A stretch of DNA of 64,000 nt from Aquimarina rhabdastrellae (GTDB lineage Bacteria > Bacteroidota > Bacteroidia > Flavobacteriales > Flavobacteriaceae), in NCBI GenBank assembly GCA_947387485.1, contig CANDNT010000001.1, positions 558,001 through 622,000 of the forward strand, written 5' to 3'. A program made the translations under genes and the position numbers. Shown piece by piece: positions 51,873 through 61,015 of the stretch. The first letter of the stretch is position 1. The number at the start of each line of letters is the position of its first letter. The notes under the pieces are model-generated. The model did not search any database. It saw nothing but the letters and a program-made list of their open reading frames with translations, and was not told the origin of the DNA.

Positions 51873-52430
51873 CTATAATTTATATCCAATACTTAATTGA
51901 ATATTTCTACTTTGTCCATCAATATCTAATGACGGCATATCATTTTCAAACACATTTGTAAGTCCTAAAGCATATCTAAGATCTACAAAAAAGTTTTCGA
52001 AAACATCTACTCCTACACCAACAACACCTGCAAAATCAAAAGTAGAATTATCAAAGGCGTCTAATTTATCTTCCCATTCCCATATTTTTAAACCTACCTG
52101 AGGTCCTGCATGGACATTAAATGTATTAGTTACATTATATTTTAAGATTATAGGTAATTGTAAATAATTTGTTCTCAAGTTCTTTTCTTTATTTCCTTGA
52201 GCCGAATATTGTAATTCTGGTTGAAGACTCCATTTATCAGATAAGTTATATTCTGCCAAGAAACCTACAACTAATCCATACCTATTCTCATCTAGATCAC
52301 CTGTAAGATTATCTGAATCAATTGAACTTGCATTTACCCCGATACGCATTCCATATTTTGATCCTTGTGCTTGTATTGTATATACACCAAACATTAAGGT
52401 TATAAGCCCAAATAATAAAGATTTTTTCAT
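51873..52430 (-). CDS. PorT-family outer-membrane beta-barrel protein
   Basis: A 185-residue protein with a signal peptide (1-21, 'IQAQ'). The mature part is a series of beta strands with the PorT-type (outer membrane protein beta-barrel domain) pattern: 'YGMRIGVNASSI', 'RYGLVVGFLAEYNLSDKWSLQPELQYSAQG', 'YLQLPIILKYNVT', 'NVHAGPQVGLKI', 'FEIRYALGL'-like strand and terminal 'SIGYKL'. It is a barrel in the outer membrane; relatives of unknown function are abundant in Flavobacteria. Single-gene unit. Confidence 0.85.
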   Translation of the reverse strand: MKKSLLFGLITLMFGVYTIQAQGSKYGMRIGVNASSIDSDNLTGDLDENRYGLVVGFLAEYNLSDKWSLQPELQYSAQGNKEKNLRTNYLQLPIILKYNVTNTFNVHAGPQVGLKIWEWEDKLDAFDNSTFDFAGVVGVGVDVFENFFVDLRYALGLTNVFENDMPSLDIDGQSRNIQLSIGYKL

Positions 52431-52524
52431 AATTTCAAAATGTTGTTTAGTTTAACAAGTTTACTACAATCTATCGAGTAATCAAAATGGTTTAAAAACA
52501 ATTTTATTATTAAAAAACTGTATA

Positions 52525-53430
52525 TCAACACCTTTCTTTTTTACTCTTATTATAAAGTGATTTAATAATTCCGTCTGATAATCCTATTTTAGGTACATGA
52601 ATTTTTCGTGCACCACTCCATTTCATTGCAGATAAATAAATCCTAGCAGCAGGAATAATTACATCTGCTCTATCTGGATTTAATTTTAATTGCCATATAC
52701 GGTCTTCGTAACTTAGTGAATTTAACAACTTATAATAAGAACTTAGATATAAATATGATAATGATTTTCCTGCTCCTTCTTTACCACTATTTTTAATAAT
52801 GTTATTAATATTCCCTCCTGACCCTATTAAGGATAATTCTTGATATGATGCAGTATGTTCTTTAATCCATTTTTCTGCTTCTTCCCATGTTTCTGCTTTT
52901 ACATGATCATTAAGCAATCTCACAGTACCTAATTTAAAAGATTTTGAAGCTATAGTCTTACCAGAATGAAATACTGTAAACTCAGTGCTTCCTCCTCCTA
53001 CATCAACATAAAGATAAGAAGCATCTGTTTGTATCAATTCATTAAGATTGGTCATTGCAATAATAGCAGCTTCTTCTTTACCATCTATAATATCTATCTT
53101 TATACCTGTCTTTTCTTTAATGAGTTCAACTACTTCTTTACCGTTTGTAGCCTCACGCATTGCAGAAGTAGCACAAGCTCTATACATTTTAACGCCATGT
53201 ACTTTCATCAATAATTGATACGATTGCATAGCGTCAATCATTCGTTCTATATTAGCTTCAGATATTTTATTTGCTGTAAACACATCTGCTCCTAATCGTA
53301 TAGGTACACGTATTAAGCTTGTCTTTTTAAAACGAGCATCTTTTCCTTCTTCTTCTGTTACGCTACTTATTAATAATCGTATTGCATTTGAACCAATATC
53401 TATGGCTCCATATTTTTCAATTCTTAACAA
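52525..53430 (-). CDS. ppx: Exopolyphosphatase / Ppx-GppA family phosphatase
   Basis: A 301-residue actin-fold ATPase-superfamily phosphatase. The first phosphate loop is 'YGAIDIGSNAIRLLISSV' and the second 'YLYVDVGGGSTEFTVF', with 'CATSAMREATNG' and 'IGSGGNINNII' as further family landmarks. It degrades polyphosphate (or pppGpp) in the cytoplasm. It lacks the C-terminal HD extension of E. coli Ppx, as do many short bacterial forms. It is 6 bases downstream of ppk1, so degradation and synthesis are in one operon. Confidence 0.92.
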   Translation of the reverse strand: MLRIEKYGAIDIGSNAIRLLISSVTEEEGKDARFKKTSLIRVPIRLGADVFTANKISEANIERMIDAMQSYQLLMKVHGVKMYRACATSAMREATNGKEVVELIKEKTGIKIDIIDGKEEAAIIAMTNLNELIQTDASYLYVDVGGGSTEFTVFHSGKTIASKSFKLGTVRLLNDHVKAETWEEAEKWIKEHTASYQELSLIGSGGNINNIIKNSGKEGAGKSLSYLYLSSYYKLLNSLSYEDRIWQLKLNPDRADVIIPAARIYLSAMKWSGARKIHVPKIGLSDGIIKSLYNKSKKERC

Positions 53431-53436
53431 AATATT

Positions 53437-55527
53437 CTACTTCTTTGTTTTCTTTAAATAATATTCATAAGTCGCTAATTGCGATCTTATTTCCTCTTCA
53501 TCGTTTTGTATATAGCTATTCTCTAGCGTTCCGTTTAAACTTCTCGCCTTTACATTATCACTCCAACAGATGGTAAAGGTATCAATTAATTCTTCTTTTA
53601 TATCTTTATCATAAATAGGGCAAGAAATTTCTACTCTTCTATCCAAATTACGAGTCATCCAATCTGCAGATGAAATATAAACTAAAGGATTTCCTCCATT
53701 TTTAAATATATATAATCTAGGATGTTCTAAAAATTTATCGACAACACTTATTACTCTTATGTTTTCACTCATTCCCTTAACACCTGGAATAAGACAACAT
53801 ATTCCTCTTACAATCAATTCAATTTTAACTCCAGCATTACTCGCTTCGTATAATTTATCAATCATATCATAGTCACTTAAACTATTCAATTTAAGCTGAA
53901 TTCCAGATGCCTTTCCTTCTTTACAATTCTTTATTTCCTTTTTTATAAGCTTTTTCAGAGAATTGCGCGTATAATGTGGTGAAACTAATAAGTGTTTATA
54001 TCTATTTACTTTGTAATTGATTTCAAAAAACTTAAATACTTTATTGGCGTCTTTTAAAATAGATTGATTGGCTGTAAATAAAGTATAATCTGTATATACC
54101 TTGGCTGTAGATTCATTAAAATTACCCGTACTTATAAAACCATATCGTTTCATCTTGCCATTTTCTTCTCGCTCAATAATACAGGCTTTACAATGTACTT
54201 TTAATCCAGCTACACCAAAAATTAATTGTACTCCTTCTCTTTGCATTTGTTCTGCATAACGAATGTTTGCTTCTTCATCAAATCGTGCTTGTAATTCTAT
54301 TTGTACAATTACCTTCTTACCATTCTTAACTGCATTGATTAACGAACTTGCTATATGCGATATACCTGCTAGTCTATAGATTGTAATCTTTATAACTTTT
54401 ACCTTGGGATCAATTGCCGCTTCTCTTAAAAATTTTACTGTGTAAGAGAATGTATGGTATGGTGTATATTGTAAATAATCTTTTTTAGCTATCTTATCTA
54501 ATAATCCTCCTTGCAAACTCAATCCTCTTATTCGTAAAGGCTTAATAGGTTGATAGATTAATTCTTTTTTACCCATATCGGGAAATCTCATATAATCCCT
54601 TCTATTGTGATAACGTCCTCCAGGTATAATACTATCGGTATCATTAATTCCCATCTTATTCATCAAGAAATTTAATGTTTCGCTATCCATCGTTTTGTCA
54701 TAAACAAAACGTACAGGCTCTCCATCTCTTCTTGATTTAACACTACTGGATATTTTTTCTATAAAACTCTTACTTAAATCACTATCTATATCTAATTGTG
54801 CATCTCTAGTGATTTTAATCATATGTGAAGTTACCGATTCGTAATCAAAAATACTAAAGATTGTACGCATACAATAACGTATTAGATCATCTAGTATAAT
54901 GATGTATTTTTTACCATCAATTTCTGGCAATACTACAAATCGTTCTACATTTTTAGGAATTTCTATCAGGGCATATATTCTACCATCTATCGCATTATTT
55001 ATCTCAAGATCTGGATCATTATCTTTAAGTTTCAGTTTAACCGCAAGATATGCTCCACTATCTTTTAAATGAGGAAACTCTTCTAATCCGTTAAGGATAA
55101 TTGTTCCTAAAGCTGGGCTTACTTTTGTTATAAAATAATTGAGAATATAATCACTATGTTCTTCAGAAACTTCATCTTCATTAATGATAAAAATATCATG
55201 TTTTTTAAGCTCTTGTGTGATTTTTTGAATTGTTTTTAAACTCCTAGATTGCTGTTTGATTACTATATCTGTAATTTGATCTAGTAATTCTCTAGCAGGA
55301 ATACCTCCTAACACATTTCTACCTTCTTTACCTGCCTGATCGATACGTTTAACTGTTGCATATCTCACCTTAAAGAATTCATCTAAGTTATTAGAAAATA
55401 TCCCTATAAAACGCAATCGTTCTAATAGTGGAACATTTTCATCTGCAGCTTCTTGTAACACTCTTGCATTGAACTGAAGCCAACTTAATTCTCTATTAAT
55501 GTATCTATCATTTATGGTTTGCATCAT
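53437..55527 (-). CDS. ppk1: Polyphosphate kinase 1 (PPK1)
   Basis: A 696-residue PPK1 that makes polyphosphate from ATP. Domains: N-terminal helical (about 1-105), head (106-320) and two PLD-like catalytic domains. The phosphorylated histidine is H445 ('VHCKA', E. coli H435), and H602 ('LEHPRLY') matches E. coli H592. The position of E. coli H454 is F464 here ('GFISTGNFNE'), in exact register (19 residues after H445). Its start ATG overlaps the sixA stop by one base and ppx follows 6 bases later: a tight sixA-ppk1-ppx operon. Confidence 0.96.
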   Translation of the reverse strand: MMQTINDRYINRELSWLQFNARVLQEAADENVPLLERLRFIGIFSNNLDEFFKVRYATVKRIDQAGKEGRNVLGGIPARELLDQITDIVIKQQSRSLKTIQKITQELKKHDIFIINEDEVSEEHSDYILNYFITKVSPALGTIILNGLEEFPHLKDSGAYLAVKLKLKDNDPDLEINNAIDGRIYALIEIPKNVERFVVLPEIDGKKYIIILDDLIRYCMRTIFSIFDYESVTSHMIKITRDAQLDIDSDLSKSFIEKISSSVKSRRDGEPVRFVYDKTMDSETLNFLMNKMGINDTDSIIPGGRYHNRRDYMRFPDMGKKELIYQPIKPLRIRGLSLQGGLLDKIAKKDYLQYTPYHTFSYTVKFLREAAIDPKVKVIKITIYRLAGISHIASSLINAVKNGKKVIVQIELQARFDEEANIRYAEQMQREGVQLIFGVAGLKVHCKACIIEREENGKMKRYGFISTGNFNESTAKVYTDYTLFTANQSILKDANKVFKFFEINYKVNRYKHLLVSPHYTRNSLKKLIKKEIKNCKEGKASGIQLKLNSLSDYDMIDKLYEASNAGVKIELIVRGICCLIPGVKGMSENIRVISVVDKFLEHPRLYIFKNGGNPLVYISSADWMTRNLDRRVEISCPIYDKDIKEELIDTFTICWSDNVKARSLNGTLENSYIQNDEEEIRSQLATYEYYLKKTKK

Positions 55528-56012
55528 TATCTTAAGGTTTTAGGGAAGAGTGTAAAAAGAGTGTGTCCAGCATTAATATTTTTCCATGAATCTTGTTCAA
55601 ATCGAATACCTACTACTCCAGTTGTAGGCACATTATCCAAAAGCTGATCTCCATACATATTAGCTATGGATGTAAAGGCATGATTATGCCCAAAAACCAT
55701 AAGGTGTGTAATTTCATCGGGACAATTATGTATTTCATCAAGTACTTGTTTTCCTTGAAAGTCATATAGATTGTGTTTTAATTCAAAAATGGTTTTATCT
55801 ATCTTGAAATCTTCAAAAATAAGTGCTGCTGTTTCTTGAGTACGTTTGGCATCACTACACCATATTTGATCCACTTGTTTAATATATTTATGTAATTCTT
55901 TTGCTATTAAACCTGCATCATTTATTCCTCTTGAACTTAAAGGTCTCTCATGATCAATTACATCAAACTTCCATGAAGATTTTGCATGACGTATAAGATA
56001 TAAATACTTCAT
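55527..56012 (-). CDS. sixA: SixA-type histidine phosphatase
   Basis: A 161-residue histidine phosphatase with the catalytic 'LIRHAKSSW' motif (His8) near the N-terminus and the second His in 'VFGHNHAFT'. This short form is the SixA group, which removes phosphate from phosphohistidine of signalling proteins; in Bacteroidota it is regularly found before ppk1. It leads the polyphosphate operon. The promoter must be in the 371-base gap upstream. Confidence 0.9.
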   Translation of the reverse strand: MKYLYLIRHAKSSWKFDVIDHERPLSSRGINDAGLIAKELHKYIKQVDQIWCSDAKRTQETAALIFEDFKIDKTIFELKHNLYDFQGKQVLDEIHNCPDEITHLMVFGHNHAFTSIANMYGDQLLDNVPTTGVVGIRFEQDSWKNINAGHTLFTLFPKTLR

Positions 56013-56383
56013 AAATTACGTTTTTTTAATACTATTATGCTGTGGACAGTAATCTTATACAAGTTTAAGCATTCACCATTAGATTTCTTAATAAAATCAA
56101 GAAAAATTACGCAAAATATACAGGTTATTTTCAGTTATTTAAAGTTTATATTTCTCTTTAATTGTAGGTAATTCTTACATGAAAACAATAATATAGTATC
56201 ACAAAATCGTTTTATCGTATTAATAAAGAATTAGATCGAAAAACTAATTCTTTTCTATTTTATCAAACACTATATCCATATGTTTGCTACGGTTTTCCCC
56301 TCCAATATTAAATATTTTACCCCTAGTAACTTGATGTTAATAAAATTACAAGCATTTTAAATAATGCTTGCAGGGATGCTGTA
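56013..56383. other. Divergent intergenic region with a hairpin near the OmpA-type gene
   Basis: A 371-base A/T-rich gap between sixA (minus) and the OmpA-family gene (plus). No coding frame. An 8-bp hairpin CAAGCATT / AATGCTTG (56349-56370) lies 14 bases before the start codon at 56384 and is not followed by a T tract, so it may affect translation rather than end transcription. Confidence 0.5.
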
Positions 56384-58495
56384 ATGAAAAGAGATACTAC
56401 TATTTATTGGAATCATACTAGGGCTAAGTTTTTTATACTTATATACCTATGTATAAGTTTTTCTTCTATACTTGATGCACAAGTAATCACTCCATTGAGT
56501 AAAAGAAAAGAATTAACTCTCAAAGGAGATTTTACTTTTTTGTCTAATACTGTTTTGGGCAAAATAAATAATGATCAAAAAACTGATCCATTTAATCCTA
56601 ATAACAGTTATAATAAAGGTGGGATTAATAATCAATTTCAAATGGGTTATATTGACATTGATAATGATCCAAAGACCTTCAATTCTAGTAGTGCAACTTT
56701 GCAATTTGATTCTAATTGTATTCAAATTAAACACGTAGGTCTCTACTGGACTGCTGTTTATGCTGATTCAATCAGAAAGCATGATATTTCGTCTGTTCGT
56801 ATTAAACTTCCTAATGATAGTACCTATACACAATTAAAAGACGCTGCCATTCTTCATGACGGAATGAATAATCAATTATCAACTGCCAAAGCTTATACTT
56901 GTTATAAGGATATTACTCATCTTATCACTCAACAAAAAGATCCTAATGGTATTTATACTGTTGCTAATATTGCTAGTTCTACATCGCATAGCAATACTTC
57001 TCAAGAAATCGGTAATGAATTAGCTGGTGGATGGACTATGGTTGTTATTTATGAAGATCCAAATAAAAGTAGAAAACGTTTTTATGTTTATGATGGTTAC
57101 GTTAATGTTTCATCTAAATCTGATCCTGTCGTATTTAATTTTGATGGGTTTAAAACCATTCCTAAAGGTACTGTAAAAAGTAAGCTAGGTATTATTTCGT
57201 ACGAAGGTGATAAAGGAATTCAAGGTGATGCTCTAGAGATGTTTTCTAATGCAGAGAATACCTATAAATATCTCCATACGCTAAATAATCCTAAACTTAA
57301 TTTCTTTAATTCGAGTATCACCAAAAACGGGTCACATATCCTATCTAGACAACCTGCTAGTCAAAATACGTTGGGATATGATGCTGATATTTTTGATATA
57401 AAAAACAATGAAAACCAACTCATTACTAACAACCAAACCCAAACTAGCTTCAGACTTTCTACTAAAAATGACGGCTTTGTAACCACCGCTGTTGCTTTTA
57501 GTATAGAAGTCTATGAACCTACACTGGATATCGTTAAATCTATACATACCATAGATCACAACGAAATTCCAAGCTCTCATCAAATTTTACCTGGAGAAGA
57601 ATTGTTATGTACACTTAGCGTGAATAATAATGGTAATGACGATGCTGTACATACAACTATTCAAGAAGTCTTTCCTTCTTTTATCGAATTTAATCCTAAC
57701 ACGGTTAGTGTTCCTAAAAACAGTAGAATCGATTATCAGTTTGATCCTATCAAAAATCAAATCACTTTTAAAATTCCTAATAAGCTTTTAAAATATAATT
57801 CTAAAGCCTTTAAAATTTCTTATAAAATACGCATAACAGATAATTGTTCTTTATTAACTAATAATCCTTCGATAGATTTAAGTGCTAGCTCTGTTACTGC
57901 TACTTATAAAGGTGCAAAAAATACGTCTCTCAAAAATGCTATAGCATATAATGACTATTCTACATGTCATTTACCTTTATCTAATATGACAAAAATGGAT
58001 CTTATTATAGATACTATTTCTTGTGAAACTCCATTAGTAGATCAAAATCCTGATCTTTTTTATACTTCTTTAGATGATGATCAAACTCAATCAATATTCC
58101 CAGGAAAAACTCATGTAGAAAACAATACTCTTAGAGATTTAATTGATCTTAATACTATATACTTTGATTTTGATCACTGGGAAATTACTCCCAAAGCAAA
58201 AAAGGAACTAGATAAAATAGTGACTTTAATGCGAGATGATTTTCCTAATATGATCATCAAAATAGAAACACATACAGATCAACGTGGTTCTACAGCATAT
58301 AATCAAAAACTCTCTCAAAAAAGAGCTTCCTCTATTTATTACTATTTAACAGCAAATCAAATAGAATCAAAAAGGATTATTTCTTATGTCGGTATGGGCG
58401 AATCAAAGCCTATTATAGATTGTCAAGATCAAAACTGTACTGAAGCTCAATTTGAAAAAAACAGACGTTCAAATTTTATTATAGTAGCACAATAA
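56384..58495 (+). CDS. Large OmpA-family protein with DUF11-like repeat region
   Basis: A 703-residue protein with an N-terminal signal sequence (about 1-33, ending 'LDAQ'). The N-terminal 370 residues form a beta-rich region with 'IKHVGLYWTAVYAD', 'CYKDITHLI', 'GNELAGGWTMVVIYEDPN' and 'FNFDGFKTIPKG', resembling proteins of the gliding/sprB neighbourhood; residues about 385-490 look like a DUF11 adhesion repeat ('PTLDIVKSIHTID', 'GEELLCTLSVNNNGNDDA'). The last 110 residues are an OmpA peptidoglycan-binding domain ('YFDFDHWEITPKAKKELD', 'THTDQRGSTAYNQKLSQKRA', 'GMGESKPI'). It probably tethers an outer-membrane adhesin-like part to the wall. Its stop directly abuts the pdxH stop. Confidence 0.82.
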   Translation: MKRDTTIYWNHTRAKFFILIYLCISFSSILDAQVITPLSKRKELTLKGDFTFLSNTVLGKINNDQKTDPFNPNNSYNKGGINNQFQMGYIDIDNDPKTFNSSSATLQFDSNCIQIKHVGLYWTAVYADSIRKHDISSVRIKLPNDSTYTQLKDAAILHDGMNNQLSTAKAYTCYKDITHLITQQKDPNGIYTVANIASSTSHSNTSQEIGNELAGGWTMVVIYEDPNKSRKRFYVYDGYVNVSSKSDPVVFNFDGFKTIPKGTVKSKLGIISYEGDKGIQGDALEMFSNAENTYKYLHTLNNPKLNFFNSSITKNGSHILSRQPASQNTLGYDADIFDIKNNENQLITNNQTQTSFRLSTKNDGFVTTAVAFSIEVYEPTLDIVKSIHTIDHNEIPSSHQILPGEELLCTLSVNNNGNDDAVHTTIQEVFPSFIEFNPNTVSVPKNSRIDYQFDPIKNQITFKIPNKLLKYNSKAFKISYKIRITDNCSLLTNNPSIDLSASSVTATYKGAKNTSLKNAIAYNDYSTCHLPLSNMTKMDLIIDTISCETPLVDQNPDLFYTSLDDDQTQSIFPGKTHVENNTLRDLIDLNTIYFDFDHWEITPKAKKELDKIVTLMRDDFPNMIIKIETHTDQRGSTAYNQKLSQKRASSIYYYLTANQIESKRIISYVGMGESKPIIDCQDQNCTEAQFEKNRRSNFIIVAQ

Positions 58496-59158
58496 TTAAG
58501 GTGCTAGCCTTACATACTCCCATTTTGTTTCTGTTTCTTCTGTAAGTTTATTTATGCTAAAAAGTATTCTATCATGTAGTCTATTAGGCCTACCTTGCCA
58601 GAACTCTATGCTTACAGGTGAAACTCTATATCCACCCCAATGTGGTGGTTTAGGAATTTCTTTTCCTTCATATTTAGCTTCTAGCATTTTTAGTTTATCG
58701 TCTAAGATACTTCTAGATGTAATTATTTCACTTTGATCTGAGGTCCATGCGCCTAATTGACTACCTCTAGGTCGAGATTTATAATATGAAATACTCTCTT
58801 CTTCTGTAGTCTTGGCTATAGTTCCTTTAATTATTACCTGACGTTCTAGATTAGGCCAAAAAAACGAAATACAAACGTTTGCATTCTTTGCTATTGCTTG
58901 TGCTTTATCCGATGAATAGTTTGTATAAAATACAAATCCTCTTTCATCATACTGCTTTAATAAGACAATTCTAGATTTTGGGTAGCCATCTACTCCTATT
59001 GTAGAAAAAGTCATTGCATTTGCTTCTTCTACTCCTCCTGCATCTTCTACTTCCTTAAACCATTGTGTAAACAATTCAAACGGAGAAGCTGGAAGATTTT
59101 CTTCTTTTAAAAAATATTTCTCGTAAGATCTTCTATAATCTTTTAAATCTCTATCCAT
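58496..59158 (-). CDS. pdxH: Pyridoxamine 5'-phosphate oxidase
   Basis: A 220-residue FMN enzyme making pyridoxal 5'-phosphate. Landmarks are 'AMTFSTIGVDGYPKSRIVLLKQYDERGFVFYTNY' (FMN-binding, about 45-80), 'FFWPNLERQVIIKGTI', 'SRPRGSQLGAWTSDQS' and the C-terminal 'GYRVSPVSIEFWQGRPNRLHDRI'. Length is usual. It is the last gene of the pyrR-pyrB-rnz-pdxH run and ends one base from the opposite gene's stop, with no room for a separate terminator. Confidence 0.96.
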   Translation of the reverse strand: MDRDLKDYRRSYEKYFLKEENLPASPFELFTQWFKEVEDAGGVEEANAMTFSTIGVDGYPKSRIVLLKQYDERGFVFYTNYSSDKAQAIAKNANVCISFFWPNLERQVIIKGTIAKTTEEESISYYKSRPRGSQLGAWTSDQSEIITSRSILDDKLKMLEAKYEGKEIPKPPHWGGYRVSPVSIEFWQGRPNRLHDRILFSINKLTEETETKWEYVRLAP

Positions 59159-59186
59159 CTTAAAACGTCTATATATAATTTAGCTA

Positions 59187-60092
59187 TCAAAATTCAAAAA
59201 CTTTTCCGTCATCTGCAACTTCTACTTTGTCAAAAACCGTCTCTGCTTCTTCTTTAAATAAAGAAATGTCTCCGTATCGTGTAGAATAATGACCTAAAAC
59301 TAATGTACCTACTTCAGCTTTTTTTGCTATAGTTGCCGCTTCAACAGCCGAGCTATGTCCTGTAGTCTCACATAAGTGCTTATGCGATTCTAAAAAAGTA
59401 GATTCATGATAAAGTGCAGTAACACCTTTAATCAAAGGAACTTTTGCTTCGTCATATTTAGTATCACTACAAAAAGCATAACTTTTTATAGGATTAGGTT
59501 CCTCTGTAAGTTCTTCGTTTTTTACTATAGTTCCATCATCCAAGGTAATATCCTTACCTTTTTTAATCGATCTATAATAAGCTTTATCAATATTATAGTT
59601 AAGTACTTTACTTAAAATTAACCTTCGATCTCCTTCTTTCTCTTTAAATAAAAAACCGTTACAGTACACACGATGTTGTAAAGGAATAGTTGTTACAGAA
59701 ACGTGTTCATCTTCATGAATAACTTCAGATTCTTTGCTAGTTAATTCATGGAAATGTAATGGATAATCTGTCCATGAATTCGAAAGTTTTAATTGCAATA
59801 CAATAGCTTCTTTAATCCCTTTGGGACCATAGATATGTAAAGGAGCATCTCTTTTTAATAGTCTAAATGTTGAAATCAGCCCTATTAAACCATAGAAATG
59901 ATCCCCATGCAAATGAGAAATAAAGATATGCTTTATACGAGAAAACTTGATCTTATGTCTTCTCAATTGCACTTGTGTTCCTTCTCCACAGTCTATTAGA
60001 AATATTTGATTATTAATTTCTAAAACTTGGGCAGTAGGATTGGTAAATGTTCGGGGTGTGGCCGAATAACAGCCTAATATTGTTACTCTCAA
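59187..60092 (-). CDS. rnz: Ribonuclease Z
   Basis: A 301-residue tRNA 3'-end-processing endonuclease of the MBL fold. It opens 'VTILGCYSATPRTFTNPTAQVLE', has the metal motif 'FISHLHGDHFYGLIGL' (about 57-72), 'LQHRVYCNGFLF' and the later 'FCSDTKYDEA' and 'GHSSAVEAATIAKKA', ending with 'LVLGHYSTRYGD'. All metal ligands seem present. It lies 64 bases after the thioredoxin-like gene and 28 before pdxH. Confidence 0.95.
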   Translation of the reverse strand: MRVTILGCYSATPRTFTNPTAQVLEINNQIFLIDCGEGTQVQLRRHKIKFSRIKHIFISHLHGDHFYGLIGLISTFRLLKRDAPLHIYGPKGIKEAIVLQLKLSNSWTDYPLHFHELTSKESEVIHEDEHVSVTTIPLQHRVYCNGFLFKEKEGDRRLILSKVLNYNIDKAYYRSIKKGKDITLDDGTIVKNEELTEEPNPIKSYAFCSDTKYDEAKVPLIKGVTALYHESTFLESHKHLCETTGHSSAVEAATIAKKAEVGTLVLGHYSTRYGDISLFKEEAETVFDKVEVADDGKVFEF

Positions 60093-60156
60093 AGTATGTC
60101 TTTTTATACTAATCGAGTGCTATCTAAAGAGTTTATTAATACTTAAAATAGTGCGT

Positions 60157-60600
60157 TTAAAAACTTGCTATGTTGGCTAATAACTCGACATAGCGTTCTG
60201 CAGAAAACTTACGATATCCTGTTGTTCCTATTACATCTCCTTTCTCATTGAGTACCATTATTACAGGAAATACTTTTCTCTTATTATAGCGCTCAGCTAG
60301 CTTATTATTTTTTTCTTTTTGTTCTTTGGTTAAACGATTTTTCTTTCTTTTTGGAAAATCTGCTTTTAGCAATACAAAATTTTCTTTGGCATATGATTTA
60401 AAAACTTCTGTAGAAAGAATATTCTTTTCTAGCTTTTTACACGGTGGGCACCAGTCTGATCCGGTAAATAATAAAACTATTTTTTTGTTTTCTGATATCG
60501 CTATTTCTTTAGCTTCATCAATATCTGTATGCCATTCTTGTGCAGTGCTTACAGTAAAGTTTAACAATAGTAAGATTAGGGGAATGAAAATTTTACTCAT
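60157..60600 (-). CDS. Secreted thioredoxin-fold protein (CPPC)
   Basis: A 147-residue protein with a signal peptide (about 1-20, 'STAQ') and a thioredoxin-like domain. The active site is C51-P-P-C54 in 'GSDWCPPCKKLEKN', followed by 'FKSYAKENFVLLKADFPKRKKN', an Arg/Lys-rich loop, and 'FPVIMVLNEKGDVIGTTGYR'. It probably acts as a periplasmic thiol-disulfide reductase. It is inserted between the STAS-like gene and rnz, in an otherwise conserved gene order. Confidence 0.88.
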   Translation of the reverse strand: MSKIFIPLILLLLNFTVSTAQEWHTDIDEAKEIAISENKKIVLLFTGSDWCPPCKKLEKNILSTEVFKSYAKENFVLLKADFPKRKKNRLTKEQKEKNNKLAERYNKRKVFPVIMVLNEKGDVIGTTGYRKFSAERYVELLANIASF

Positions 60601-60677
60601 TATGATGGTTACTTATTAAAATGGATAATGATTAAGACGTAGGCATCATATAAACTTTACAGCTTTAATACTCTTTT

Positions 60678-61010
60678 TTAAAAGCCTAAATCTCTTTCTA
60701 TCTCTTCCATTTCAATAAGATCATAAGCTTCTTGAAGTGTTGGCACTATGGTAACTTCCTCAGGTGCTTCTTCATAGCTTATTTTATTGGTAACTATTAC
60801 AAATGAGTGTTTCTCATTTTTATGTTTTTTTGAAAGTTGCAAAAATTCTGAAATATCTTGAGTTGTAATTGCTGCTAACGAAAATAAATTCACGATTACA
60901 TTATCTTGAGAAAATGTATCATATTTTTCGTTCATAGCTTTTACCAATTCTACAATTGATAATTTTTCTTGTGTAATAATAGTAGTCGTTCCGTTCTTGT
61001 CAAATATCAT
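60678..61010 (-). CDS. Small STAS-like protein linked to pyrB and rnz
   Basis: A 110-residue cytoplasmic protein with alternating strands and helices ('TTIITQEKLSIVELVKAMNE', 'DNVIVNLFSLAAITTQDISEFLQLSKK', 'KHSFVIVTN', final 'TLQEAYDLIEMEEIERDLGF'), the topology of a STAS/anti-sigma-antagonist-like domain without the phosphorylated Ser motif. Databases often label it 'ribonuclease Z' because of its neighbour, which the sequence does not support. It starts 5 bases after the pyrB stop and so is cotranscribed with it. Function unknown. Confidence 0.75.
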   Translation of the reverse strand: MIFDKNGTTTIITQEKLSIVELVKAMNEKYDTFSQDNVIVNLFSLAAITTQDISEFLQLSKKHKNEKHSFVIVTNKISYEEAPEEVTIVPTLQEAYDLIEMEEIERDLGF

Positions 61011-61015
61011 AATAA

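Noticed and set aside
60678..61010. Ribonuclease Z label for the 110-residue protein
   Set aside because: No metallo-beta-lactamase motif; the real rnz is at 59187-60092.
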